Assembly: GCF_013307435.2 (NCBI RefSeq)
Contig: NZ_CP102845.1
Span: 558,001-622,000 of the forward strand
Reading direction: 5' to 3'
DNA from: Microvirga terrae
GTDB taxonomy: Bacteria; Pseudomonadota; Alphaproteobacteria; Rhizobiales; Beijerinckiaceae
Length of the DNA stretch: 64,000 nucleotides
Shown here: in pieces, positions 1-7,596 of the stretch
Position numbering within the stretch: the stretch's first letter is position 1
Layout of the letters: each line of letters opens with the position of its first letter
Notes under the pieces: generated by a model
The model's database searches: none
Told to the model about the DNA's origin: nothing
What the model saw: only the letters and a program-made list of their open reading frames with translations
Program-made: the position numbers and the translations under genes

Positions 1-775
1 CGAAAGCCGCGGTGAGAACGGCGAACAGGATGGCATTCGGCACGCCGGCCACCATGAAGCCGATGCCGATCAGGATCCCTTCGCCCACGGCCACCAGGAT
101 CGTTCCGTTCACCGTCCCCCGCACGGCCGTCGCCATGGTCTCGGCCAGACGCTCGCCCGGCCGTCCGAACCAGCGGTCGATGGCGTTGAGGACGTGCCGG
201 GCGGCCTCGTCGCCGTTGCGCAGCAGGATGAACAGGGTGAGGAAGGTCAGGAAGGCATGGAGCACATGCGAGGCCAGCGCACCGCCCAGGCTCTTCGACC
301 AGCCGGTCAAGGTCCGGTTGTCGATGCCGTTCAGGAACTGCTCGGCGGCATGGGGCTGAGCCAGATGCGCCTGCCACCAGGGGGCCAGATGGCCGCCGAT
401 CAGCGGCACCCGGTGAACCCATTCAGGCACGGGAAGACCGTTCTGCTGAATGTTCGTGACCCATTGCACCGCGAACTGCCCTTCGCGGCCGATTTCGGTG
501 AGGACAAGGGCAACCGGGACCAGGAGAAGGGCCGCAAGCCCGATCGTCACGAGCAGTGGCGCGGCGATGCGGGAGCCCTCGAGGCGGGCGCGGATCCGCC
601 GGTAGAGCGGCCAAACGCTGATGGCGATGATCACCGCCCAGCCGAGCGTGACGAGATAGGACTGGATCATCCAGAGCGTCAGCGCGAGGAGAAGCGCCGC
701 GCCGATGAAGCGGGTCGTCCGGCGCGTGCGCGCGTCAGGCGGTGTCGGAAGGGTGCCGGCGGCTCTCTCTTGCAT
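1..775 (-). CDS. AI-2E family (PerM/YdiK-like) membrane transporter, 3' part outside the window
   Basis: Reading leftward from an ATG at 775 gives 258 uninterrupted codons that run off the window, so the C-terminal part is missing. Hydrophobic segments lie at about residues 22-42, 43-60 and 75-95. They are followed by a soluble stretch rich in Trp and His, and then by more membrane helices. The motif ETMATAVRGTVNGT, followed by a glycine-rich helix (VAVGEGILIGIGF), is typical of the AI-2E exporter/PerM superfamily. Proteins of this family usually have 340-380 residues, so about two thirds is visible. Family membership is clear from the sequence. The substrate cannot be told, and many members do not move AI-2. 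The gene stands alone, facing away from the repeat at 785-922. Confidence 0.8.
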   Translation of the reverse strand, partial: MQERAAGTLPTPPDARTRRTTRFIGAALLLALTLWMIQSYLVTLGWAVIIAISVWPLYRRIRARLEGSRIAAPLLVTIGLAALLLVPVALVLTEIGREGQFAVQWVTNIQQNGLPVPEWVHRVPLIGGHLAPWWQAHLAQPHAAEQFLNGIDNRTLTGWSKSLGGALASHVLHAFLTFLTLFILLRNGDEAARHVLNAIDRWFGRPGERLAETMATAVRGTVNGTILVAVGEGILIGIGFMVAGVPNAILFAVLTAAF

Positions 776-784
776 GGAGGGGAT

Positions 785-922
785 CTAGTGCATCGTGCGG
801 AAAAGTGGATCCGATTTTCGCTGACGCGGCCCTTTGGGTCCGCCCCGAACGATGCGCTCTTCAAGGAGCGGTGCATCGGATGAGATTCCAAAAGTGGACC
901 CGCTTTTGGGTCCGATGCTCTA
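785..922. repeat. REP-like intergenic palindromic element (two half-related units)
   Basis: This stretch between two leftward genes holds two related units. The right unit is an inverted repeat: GCATCGGA at 873-880 pairs with TCCGATGC at 911-918, and inside it CCAAAAG pairs with CTTTTGG. The left unit repeats the core AAAAGTGGATCCG with a divergent right arm. The layout (GCATCGGA, AAAAGTGGA core, TCCGATGCTCTAG) matches a short palindrome I recognise as common between genes in Hyphomicrobiales. It is probably a non-autonomous repeat and could also act as a weak transcription end for the gene at 952-1743. Confidence 0.6.
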
Positions 923-951
923 GGACCCGCCTCACGCTGGCCAATGCCGGG

Positions 952-1743
952 TCAGCGCTTTGTCGCGCGTCGGGTCAGGGCGGCCGCATCCTCGGCGAGG
1001 GGCGGTCCGGCAAGCAGAAGCAGGAGCAGGGCGAAGGGCAGCGCGAACAGGAACCCGATCCTGCTGAATCCGATGGCCCCGATGATGCCGCCGGCGAAGA
1101 AGGATGCGAACAGCAGGACAAGCAGGCGCAGCTTGCCCCGGTCCGCCAGGACCCGGTCCGGATTGTGCGCATTGCGGTTCCAGTAGAACAGCTTGCCGAG
1201 CTCGATCCCGATATCGGTCACGATGCCGGTCACATGGGTGGTGCGCATGCGGGCGCCCGAGATCTTCGTCACCGTGGCATTCTGGAGGCCCATCATGAAG
1301 CAGAGGAGGGGCACCGCGACGACCGCGAAGCCCGGCGACGGATGGGTGAGCCAGCCCAGGAGGCCGAAGGCCAGAAGAAGGAAGGCCTCGAGCATCAGCG
1401 GCATGGCATAGCGGCTGCCCAGATGATGGCGCCTGCCCCAGTTGATCAGCATGGCTGAACACGCCGCCCCGAAGACGAAGGGTAGAAAGGCCCCGAGGCC
1501 CAACCCTGCGAGGCCCAGCGAGCCCAGGGCGATATTGTCGGCCGTCGCGGAGACGATTCCCGACATGTGCGAGGTGTATTGGCCGACCGCCAGAAGGCCG
1601 CCGGCGTTGACGGCCCCCGCCACGAAGGTGAGGGCCATGCCCAGGAGCGTATCGGCCATGCCCGTCCGTTCGGACGCCGCGATGGTCCTCACCGATCGGA
1701 TCGTGAAATCCCGATGCCCCGGCTTTGTCGATTGGACTCTCAT
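952..1743 (-). CDS. DUF1275 (YoaK) family membrane protein
   Basis: 263 residues with about six hydrophobic helices. The motifs FVAGAVNAGG, YTSHMSGI and the HVTGIVTDIGIELG stretch are the signature of the YoaK/DUF1275 family, whose role is unknown. The family's usual length is 220-270 residues, so the gene looks complete. The ATG at 1743 has a poor ribosome site. A start at Met29 (1659) would still keep the whole domain, so the true start is uncertain. The gene is single and leftward, and a perfect 40-bp palindrome lies 43 bp upstream of it, next to the end of the beta-glucosidase gene. Confidence 0.8.
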   Translation of the reverse strand: MRVQSTKPGHRDFTIRSVRTIAASERTGMADTLLGMALTFVAGAVNAGGLLAVGQYTSHMSGIVSATADNIALGSLGLAGLGLGAFLPFVFGAACSAMLINWGRRHHLGSRYAMPLMLEAFLLLAFGLLGWLTHPSPGFAVVAVPLLCFMMGLQNATVTKISGARMRTTHVTGIVTDIGIELGKLFYWNRNAHNPDRVLADRGKLRLLVLLFASFFAGGIIGAIGFSRIGFLFALPFALLLLLLAGPPLAEDAAALTRRATKR

Positions 1744-1785
1744 GGAGATGAGCCTATCGCCGATCCCCTGCTGAATCCAAGAGGC

Positions 1786-1825
1786 CGCAACGACGGCCGG
1801 AGACCGGTCTCCGGCCGTCGTTGCG
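1786..1825. terminator. Perfect 40-bp palindrome abutting the bglX stop codon
   Basis: CGCAACGACGGCCGGAGACC (1786-1805) is followed without any spacer by its exact reverse complement (1806-1825). The bglX stop codon begins at 1827-1829 on the minus strand, so the palindrome is the first thing transcribed after bglX. It would form a 20-bp hairpin, but no T-run follows on either strand. It may act as an RNA 3' end stabiliser or terminator. The lack of a loop means the hairpin tip must open. Confidence 0.5.
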
Positions 1826-1826
1826 C

Positions 1827-4082
1827 TTATTGCGCGACGCTCGTCGAGGCCGAGGCGCGCCGCTCCATGGGCGGGATGCGGACGGTCTTGAGGACCTCGG
1901 CCTCGCCCGCGGGCTCGGCCAGCGAAGAGCCGCCGACGAAGACCTGGATGGCCCCGGCCTCGACGAGATAGGTGCCGTCGTCGAGGTGGAAGCCGAGGGA
2001 CTCGACGGGCACCCGCAGCGTCACCTGCTTCGTCTCGCCGGCTTTCAGCGCGATCTTCTCGAATGCCTTCAGCTCGCGCAGGGGACGGCTGCGGCTCGCC
2101 ACCGGATCGCGGGTATAGAGCTGCACCACCTCCTGGCCGTCCCGCGCGCCGGTGTTCTTCACGCTGACGGACACTTCCAGGGTTTGGCCCTCGTCGAGCC
2201 GCCGGCTCGCCAGCTTTGCGTCGGAATAGGCGAATTGCGTGTAGCTCAGGCCCCAGCCGAAGGGGTAGAGCGGCGTGATCGCCTCGTCGATGTAGTTCAG
2301 GGTGAAGCGGTTGTTGGGCAGGGTGGGACGGCTGCTGGGGAGCCGGTTGTAGTAGAAGGGCAGCTGTCCCGTGGCGCGCGGCCAGGTGACCGGCAGCTTG
2401 CCGCTCGGGCTCACGTCGCCGAACAGCACATCGGCCACCGCCGGACCGGCTTCCGTGCCCGGATACCAGACCATCAGAATCGACGGGATGCGCTCGGCCG
2501 CCGGACCCAGCACCTGCGGCCGGCCGCCCATGATCACGAGGGCAACGGGCTTGCCGGTCTTGGCGAGCTCCTCCAGCACCTCGATCTGCCGGCCGTTGAG
2601 CTCCAGATGGGCCCGGGAGGCGGCCTCGCCGGACAGTTCCTGCGGTTCGCCGAAGACCGCGATCACGAAGTCCGACTGCCGGGCCGCATCGAGCGCGGCG
2701 GGCAGTCCGTCCGTGTTGCGGCAGAACAGGTCGCAGGCCGGGGCATGGCGCACCGAAATCCCGGCACTCTCGGCGCGTCGGCGGATTCCTTCGAGGATCG
2801 AGACGCTGTCCTCCTTATGGCCGCGGGCGGCATGAGGCCCGAGCTGGTCGTGCGGCGCATCGGCGAGCGGCCCGATGACGGCGATGGAACGCGCGGTCGA
2901 CGGCACCGGCAGCACGTTGTCCCGGTTCTGCAGCAGCACGAAGGTTTCGCGCGCGACCTCCCGGGCCATTTGGCGCGATTCCGGCGTCGGGAAGGTCGAA
3001 TCCACGCGGGTCGGGTCGATGTCCGGACGGTCGAACAGGCCCATGCGGAACTTGGCGCGCAACACGCGCCGCACGGATTCGTCGACCACGCTCTCCGGCA
3101 CGCGGCCGGCGCGCACCTCGTCGGGCAGGTGCCTGATGTAGAGCTGGCCCATCATGTCCATGTCGACCCCGGCGAGGATCGCCTTGCGGGCGGCCTCCGC
3201 GCCGTCGGCCGCGACGCCGTGGTTGATGAGTTCTCCAATGCCGACCCAATCCGAGGTGACGAAGCCGTCGAAGCCCCACTGGGTACGCAGCACATCCGTC
3301 AGCAACCATGGATTGGCCGTCGAAGGCTCGCCATTCAGGGCGTTGAAGGCCGCCATGAAGCTCGCCGTGCCGGCCTCCACGGCGGCCCGGAACGGCGGCA
3401 GGTAGGTGTCGTACATCTCGGCTCGCGGGATATAGGTCGTGTCGTAATCGCGCCCGCCCTGAGGAGCCCCGTAGCCGGCGAAATGCTTGGCCGCTGCCGC
3501 GAGGCCCCCCTTGCGGAAGCCTTCCACGCGAGCCGCCGTGAGGGCGGCGCCCAGGGTGGGATCCTCGCCGAAGCCCTCGACGATGCGGCCCCAGCGGCTG
3601 TCGCGCGACAGGTCGGCCATGGGTGCGAAGGTCCAGTTCACGCCCACATAGGCGGCCTCCTTGGCGGCCCATTCGGACGCGAGACGCGAGACGCGCGGGC
3701 TGAAGGCCGCAGCCTCGCCCAGGGGCAGGGGAAACTGGGTGCGGAAGCCGTGCAGGACGTCGAGGCCGAACAGGGGCGGGATCTTGAGGCGGCTCTGGCG
3801 GGCCAGCCCCTGAGCCCGGGCGACGTCCTGGGCGCTGTTGAAATTCAGGAGAGCCCCGGCCTTACCTTCCGAAATGTCCTCCCAGCGCAGCGGCGGGCCG
3901 TGGGAGACGAGGTTTAGCTGCCCAACCTTCTCCTCCAGGGTCATCTGCCCGAGAAGCTCGTTCACGCGGCGCTCGACCGCCTGGTCTCCGGTTTCCTGAG
4001 CGGCCGCTGTGGCAGGAGAGGAAGCCGTCAGGGCGAATGCAAGCGCCAGTTGCGTCAAGCCCGGGACATCAGAAAGCCGCAC
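1827..4082 (-). CDS. bglX: Periplasmic beta-glucosidase, glycoside hydrolase family 3
   Basis: Hydrolyses beta-linked glucosides (retaining GH3 mechanism), probably in the periplasm. The start is taken as GTG at 4082 because AAGGAG (4089-4094) sits 6 bp upstream and because the protein then opens with a signal peptide (hydrophobic stretch about residues 10-22, cleavage near ATAAAQE). The mature part shows the GH3 N-terminal barrel (GLDVLHGFR, DSRWGRIVEGFGEDP, AKHFAGYG). The catalytic nucleophile is the Asp of VTSDW (about residue 278). The C-terminal alpha/beta sandwich and a fibronectin-III-like end domain follow (VKNTGARDGQEVVQLY). The length of 751 residues matches BglX. The gene is divergent from the hybrid kinase-like gene; the two starts are 135 bp apart. 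Confidence 0.88.
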   Translation of the reverse strand: MRLSDVPGLTQLALAFALTASSPATAAAQETGDQAVERRVNELLGQMTLEEKVGQLNLVSHGPPLRWEDISEGKAGALLNFNSAQDVARAQGLARQSRLKIPPLFGLDVLHGFRTQFPLPLGEAAAFSPRVSRLASEWAAKEAAYVGVNWTFAPMADLSRDSRWGRIVEGFGEDPTLGAALTAARVEGFRKGGLAAAAKHFAGYGAPQGGRDYDTTYIPRAEMYDTYLPPFRAAVEAGTASFMAAFNALNGEPSTANPWLLTDVLRTQWGFDGFVTSDWVGIGELINHGVAADGAEAARKAILAGVDMDMMGQLYIRHLPDEVRAGRVPESVVDESVRRVLRAKFRMGLFDRPDIDPTRVDSTFPTPESRQMAREVARETFVLLQNRDNVLPVPSTARSIAVIGPLADAPHDQLGPHAARGHKEDSVSILEGIRRRAESAGISVRHAPACDLFCRNTDGLPAALDAARQSDFVIAVFGEPQELSGEAASRAHLELNGRQIEVLEELAKTGKPVALVIMGGRPQVLGPAAERIPSILMVWYPGTEAGPAVADVLFGDVSPSGKLPVTWPRATGQLPFYYNRLPSSRPTLPNNRFTLNYIDEAITPLYPFGWGLSYTQFAYSDAKLASRRLDEGQTLEVSVSVKNTGARDGQEVVQLYTRDPVASRSRPLRELKAFEKIALKAGETKQVTLRVPVESLGFHLDDGTYLVEAGAIQVFVGGSSLAEPAGEAEVLKTVRIPPMERRASASTSVAQ

Positions 4083-4216
4083 AATTATCTCCTTTATGGA
4101 ACAATACCACTTTATCGCGAGACCGCCCTCGCTTGCCGCCCGGTCGTGCCGCACAAGATTGGTTGTGCAAGTGGCGTCTGGGGGCCGTCAGGTCAAATCA
4201 TATTTTAGAAAGCCTC

Positions 4217-5731
4217 ATGCATCTGCTGCCCGTCTCGTTGAAGCTGTCCCTGCTGAGCCTGTCCGGCGCCCTGATCATGTCGGGAGCAGCCTTGGCGGCG
4301 GCCGCCTATCTCCGGAACTCGGCTCTCGTCGCCGCTTCGGCAGGACTGTTTCTGCTGCTCGCCGCCGGATCCCCCCTGGTGATCGGCCGCCAGATCAGGC
4401 AGTCTCTGCGAGACAGGGAGGATGGAGAATCCGACGAATTCTCCGTGTTCGAGGACGTCACCGCGGCGGCCTTCGAACTGCCTGAGGACCCAGCCCTCAC
4501 CTTTGCCGAATTCACTGCGTTCGAGGAGCCGCCGGCATCCGACGAAGACGATGTGCTGCGCCGCATGCAGAAGGCCGAGGCGGTCGATCGGCTGCGGGAC
4601 GGGATCGCGCACGACCTCAACAACCGGCTCATGGTGATCAGTGCCAATATCGATGCGGCAGCCCGCCAGCTGAAGGACCAGCCGATCCTCCAGCGCAAGC
4701 TGCTCTCGGCGCTGGTGGCCTCGGATCAGGCTGCCAAGCTCATCGCGCAATCGACGGCCTTCGCCAAGCCGGGCGAGGGGAAGCGGCAATACGTGAACAT
4801 TGCCGAACAGGTGAGTGCGGTCGCCGACCTGATGAGCCGCTCTCTGCTGCGCGACACGGTCGACTTGCACGTGTCCCTGGCGGAGGACCTCTGGACCATC
4901 GAGGCGGATCCCGACGACATCCAGACGGCCATCGTGTCCCTGAGCGGCCACGTTCGCGACGCCCTGCCTCAAGGGGGGGCCATCACGATCGAGGCCCGGA
5001 ACGTGCAGGTCGACAGAGGCGCGCTGCCCGATCTGACCCGCGAGGGCGACTTCGTGCAGCTCACCATCCACAGCGCCGGCCCCGATGAGGGACGCCATAC
5101 CGTGGAGACGGACGCGGAGCAGGCCTTCGCCCTGCGGGATCTCGACCTCTCATCCTGGTTGTCCCTTCGTCAGAGCCTCCACTTCCTGCAGGAGCTCGGC
5201 GGAACCTCGGAAGTCCGCCGGGACGGTCCTGTGACGTCCATCATCCTCTACATTCCCCGGTCCGATGCGACCCTGCTCCCCATGGCTCCTCTGCGCGAGG
5301 ACGATGCACCGGACGAGAGCGTGCAGGGCCATACGGAGGTTCTGGTGGTGGACGACGAACTCGAAGTCGCGCTGGCGCTGCAATCGACCTTGGAGGAATT
5401 CGGCTACGTCACCAGCATCGCGACAGACGCGGCCCAGGCCGTGAAGGCCCTGAACACGCGCAGGCCCGCTCTCGTGCTCGCCGATGTGGCCATGCACGGA
5501 ACGATGAACGGAGTCGGACTGGCGCGCGAGGTGCGGCAGGTTTTCCCAGACCTGCCCGTGCTGCTGATCACCGGCAGTCCCAGCATCGCGGGCGAGGACA
5601 GCGAGTTCCCGCTGCTGCAAAAGCCCGTCGTCAGCCGCGACCTGCATGTGGCGATCCAGCGGCACCTCAATGCGCGCAGCGACAACAAGGTGATTTCGCT
5701 GTTCCCGCGCACGTCGCGGCGCGCTCGCTGA
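4217..5731 (+). CDS. Hybrid histidine kinase-like protein with degenerate ATPase domain and intact receiver
   Basis: 504 residues starting at ATG 4217 (GAAAG just upstream). Two membrane helices (about 8-30 and 36-54) precede a dimerisation helix with an H-box, AHDLNNRLMVIS (His132). The next 200 residues align in layout with a HATPase domain of the PAS-hybrid kinase type. However, the N-box Asn is gone (SLSGHVRDAL instead of a NLxxNARDAM-like motif), and the DTGxGM (G1) and GxGLGL (G2) loops are replaced by SAGPDEG and unrelated sequence. The C-terminal receiver (about 374-486) keeps the acidic pair D379/D380, the phospho-acceptor D423 and K469. It therefore probably cannot autophosphorylate with ATP. 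A phosphotransfer, phosphatase or scaffold role is an inference. Confidence 0.8.
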   Translation: MHLLPVSLKLSLLSLSGALIMSGAALAAAAYLRNSALVAASAGLFLLLAAGSPLVIGRQIRQSLRDREDGESDEFSVFEDVTAAAFELPEDPALTFAEFTAFEEPPASDEDDVLRRMQKAEAVDRLRDGIAHDLNNRLMVISANIDAAARQLKDQPILQRKLLSALVASDQAAKLIAQSTAFAKPGEGKRQYVNIAEQVSAVADLMSRSLLRDTVDLHVSLAEDLWTIEADPDDIQTAIVSLSGHVRDALPQGGAITIEARNVQVDRGALPDLTREGDFVQLTIHSAGPDEGRHTVETDAEQAFALRDLDLSSWLSLRQSLHFLQELGGTSEVRRDGPVTSIILYIPRSDATLLPMAPLREDDAPDESVQGHTEVLVVDDELEVALALQSTLEEFGYVTSIATDAAQAVKALNTRRPALVLADVAMHGTMNGVGLAREVRQVFPDLPVLLITGSPSIAGEDSEFPLLQKPVVSRDLHVAIQRHLNARSDNKVISLFPRTSRRAR

Positions 5732-5742
5732 ACAAGCGCATC

Positions 5743-5780
5743 GGACCCGAACGCAGGTTCGGTTCGGGTTCGACGATCTA
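5743..5780. repeat. Small hairpin repeat between convergent genes
   Basis: The sequence after the hybrid kinase stop begins GCGCATCGGACCCGAAC and closes with GTTCGGGT followed by a CTAG. It shares the GCATCGGACCC start and TCTAG end of the element at 785-922 but has a different core. The 7-bp arms CCCGAAC and GTTCGGG can form a hairpin that could end transcription from both converging genes. There is no T-run. Confidence 0.4.
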
Positions 5781-6479
5781 GCCGGCGAGCGCTGCCGCCG
5801 ACAGGGGCGCCTCCGCCTCGCGCGCCGCATCGGTCAGAGCCGCGAACAATCGCTGCTGCGGCTTCTTCCAGACCAGAAGCTCCGGATGCCACTGAACGCC
5901 GAGCAGGAACGGACCGCTCTCGCTCTCGATGGCCTGCACGATGCCGCTCTCGTCATGGGCGGCGATCGTCAGTCCCTGTCCGAGCCGGTCGACGGATTGG
6001 TGATGGAGGGCATTCACCTGGCAGGGATTGCAGCTCAGGATCCGGTCCAGCCGGGAGCTGCGCGTGATGGTGACCGTCTTGCGCGGCAGGACCGTGCGCA
6101 TCTTCGGCGCCTGAACATACACTTCGTAGATGTCCGTATGCAGCGTGCCGCCGAGCGCCACGTTGATCATCTGCGATCCGCGGCAGATGCCGAGGATCGG
6201 CAGCCCTGCCGGCAGGGCTGCCTTCAGGAGCCCGAGCTCCAGCTTGTCCCGCTCGGGATCGATGCGCACGTCGGGCAGGACATGTCCGCCATAGATCTCG
6301 GCCCCGATATCGTCGCCGCCGCCGATCACGAGGCCCTGCAGCGGCTCCGTCGGCAGCGGATGTCCCGGCACGAGGCGGACGGAGCGCGCGCCGGCGCGGT
6401 AGAGCGCCAGCCGGTGCATGAGATAGCTGCGCCATCCACCGCGCCGGGACGTGGTGACGCCGATCAAGGGGCTCGTCAT
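5778..6479 (-). CDS. Class I glutamine amidotransferase-like hydrolase (PuuD / gamma-Glu-GABA hydrolase type), paired with an amidoligase
   Basis: 233 residues with the class I glutamine amidotransferase fold. The nucleophile elbow is GICRG (Cys99) and the His/Glu of the triad lie in QWHPE (His198, Glu200). VIGGGDDIGAEIY and CRGSQMINVALGGTL fit the gamma-glutamyl-gamma-aminobutyrate hydrolase branch. It overlaps the upstream amidoligase gene by 4 bp (ATGA), so the two are probably translated together. From published comparative genomics of amidoligases (Iyer and colleagues), such pairs are predicted to make and cut, or edit, an amide or isopeptide bond in a small peptide-like product. The substrate is unknown. 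PuuD-like polyamine catabolism is less likely because no puu genes are near. Confidence 0.82.
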   Translation of the reverse strand: MTSPLIGVTTSRRGGWRSYLMHRLALYRAGARSVRLVPGHPLPTEPLQGLVIGGGDDIGAEIYGGHVLPDVRIDPERDKLELGLLKAALPAGLPILGICRGSQMINVALGGTLHTDIYEVYVQAPKMRTVLPRKTVTITRSSRLDRILSCNPCQVNALHHQSVDRLGQGLTIAAHDESGIVQAIESESGPFLLGVQWHPELLVWKKPQQRLFAALTDAAREAEAPLSAAALAG

Positions 6480-7453
6480 GACCGTACGATCTGCTCCACC
6501 ACGTTGGCCCAGCTCTTGTCCTCGCCGTCGAACGACAGATACGCGGAGGCAACGGCGTCCAGCGTGTCACGGTCGCCCGCCAGGCGCTCGACGCAGACCC
6601 AGCGGTTCCAGTCCGGCGCAATGCTCCAGCCCGGGTCGCTGACCCGTGCATCGGGCAGGCGGTAATGGAACGTGGGGCGGCCGTTGATCTTCTCGTTCGG
6701 CAGAATGGCTCGGACGCGCTTCGAGTCGAAATGATGCAGAAGCGGCAGCAGGTCGAGATCCCGGTTCCGGGTCGCGTTGTGGCTGAGATAATCGTCGATG
6801 AAGGCCGGGATGTCCGGCCAGTAATCCGGCTCTGCGATCCTGCGGACGTACTCGGCCGGAAACGGGTCGGCAAAGCCGAGGAGATTGCGCGTGGCGTCCG
6901 GCGAGGCCTCCCGTCGGAGCCAGGGGTTGAGCAGGGCGAAGCTCTTCATGAAGGCCGTGAGGGTCGCCGCATCCTGGCGCGGGATCTCCGGGTTGAAATG
7001 CAGACCGAAGGCATAGAAGGGCGCATCCTGCGTGCCTTTGGCGCCGAGCCCGCGCAGGACCGTCAGGATGCGGTTGAGCTCCTGGAGCTGGTCGATCGGA
7101 AACGGGGCCGTGACCAATTCGCACGGAACGAGATAACGGGCCGCGAATCCGAACAGGGCCGCGATCTTGGGCAGCACGCCCTTCTGCGTTCCGGCCTGCT
7201 TGCCCGGGTGCAGGATGCGGCTGTCGAGCTCGACCGTAAGGTCGCCGATGGCCGATTCCTTCAGGGCGAAGGCATGCGGATCCTCCTCGATCAGCCTGCC
7301 GCCGAGGGCCTGCTGCAGGGCCTGCACGGTCCGCTCCGCGGACGGGCCCACGAACTCGATCTCGACCCCGACCGTGCGCCGTTCGCCCCGCTCGTTGTAC
7401 AGGCAGGGCGGGAGAGCGAAGTCGATATCGGTTGAGAGCGCCGGCTGCGCCAT
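6476..7453 (-). CDS. Putative amidoligase (glutamine synthetase/glutamate-cysteine ligase-like fold)
   Basis: 325 residues from ATG 7453, chosen because GGAG lies 6-9 bp upstream and the family motif starts soon after. RTVGVEIEFVGP near the N-terminus is the acidic metal-binding strand typical of the amidoligase/GCS-like fold. Further acidic and basic positions follow (TVELDSRI, FGLHFNPEIP, PLLHHFDSKRVR). Members are predicted to form amide bonds using ATP. The next gene is a class I glutamine amidotransferase overlapping by 4 bp. An EcfG-type promoter (7497-7522) lies 44 bp upstream of the start, suggesting stress control. The reaction product is unknown; I assign the family with good confidence and no substrate. 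Confidence 0.8.
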   Translation of the reverse strand: MAQPALSTDIDFALPPCLYNERGERRTVGVEIEFVGPSAERTVQALQQALGGRLIEEDPHAFALKESAIGDLTVELDSRILHPGKQAGTQKGVLPKIAALFGFAARYLVPCELVTAPFPIDQLQELNRILTVLRGLGAKGTQDAPFYAFGLHFNPEIPRQDAATLTAFMKSFALLNPWLRREASPDATRNLLGFADPFPAEYVRRIAEPDYWPDIPAFIDDYLSHNATRNRDLDLLPLLHHFDSKRVRAILPNEKINGRPTFHYRLPDARVSDPGWSIAPDWNRWVCVERLAGDRDTLDAVASAYLSFDGEDKSWANVVEQIVRS

Positions 7454-7496
7454 CGAGAACTCCGGAAAACAACACGAAAACGTGAGCACGGGAATG

Positions 7497-7522
7497 AACG
7501 GATGCGCTTCCGCTCGGGTTCC
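7497..7522 (-). promoter_or_regulatory. EcfG-type (general stress) promoter for the amidoligase pair
   Basis: On the minus strand GGAAC (7522-7518) and CGTT (7500-7497) are separated by exactly 17 bp. This is the exact -35/-10 consensus of the alphaproteobacterial general stress sigma factor EcfG. The start codon of the amidoligase is 44 bp beyond the -10 element, a normal leader length. Confidence 0.6.
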
Positions 7523-7596
7523 TTGTCCAGCAAGAGTTCCCCTCAAAGCCGTGAGGTGTGGCCTTCCGGTCGTGGGCCGGTTACAAGCCCGCTACC

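Noticed and set aside
1821..3917. Long open frame on the + strand, antisense to bglX
   Set aside because: It mirrors the codon bias of bglX (high GC leaves few stops antisense). Its translation is Arg/Gly/His-rich with no family motif, while bglX is a clear GH3 enzyme with signal peptide and ribosome site.
4151..4168. GCACAA-N6-TTGTGC palindrome between bglX and the hybrid kinase gene
   Set aside because: A possible operator, but arms are only 6 bp and I have no matching regulator or second copy; not reported as a feature.
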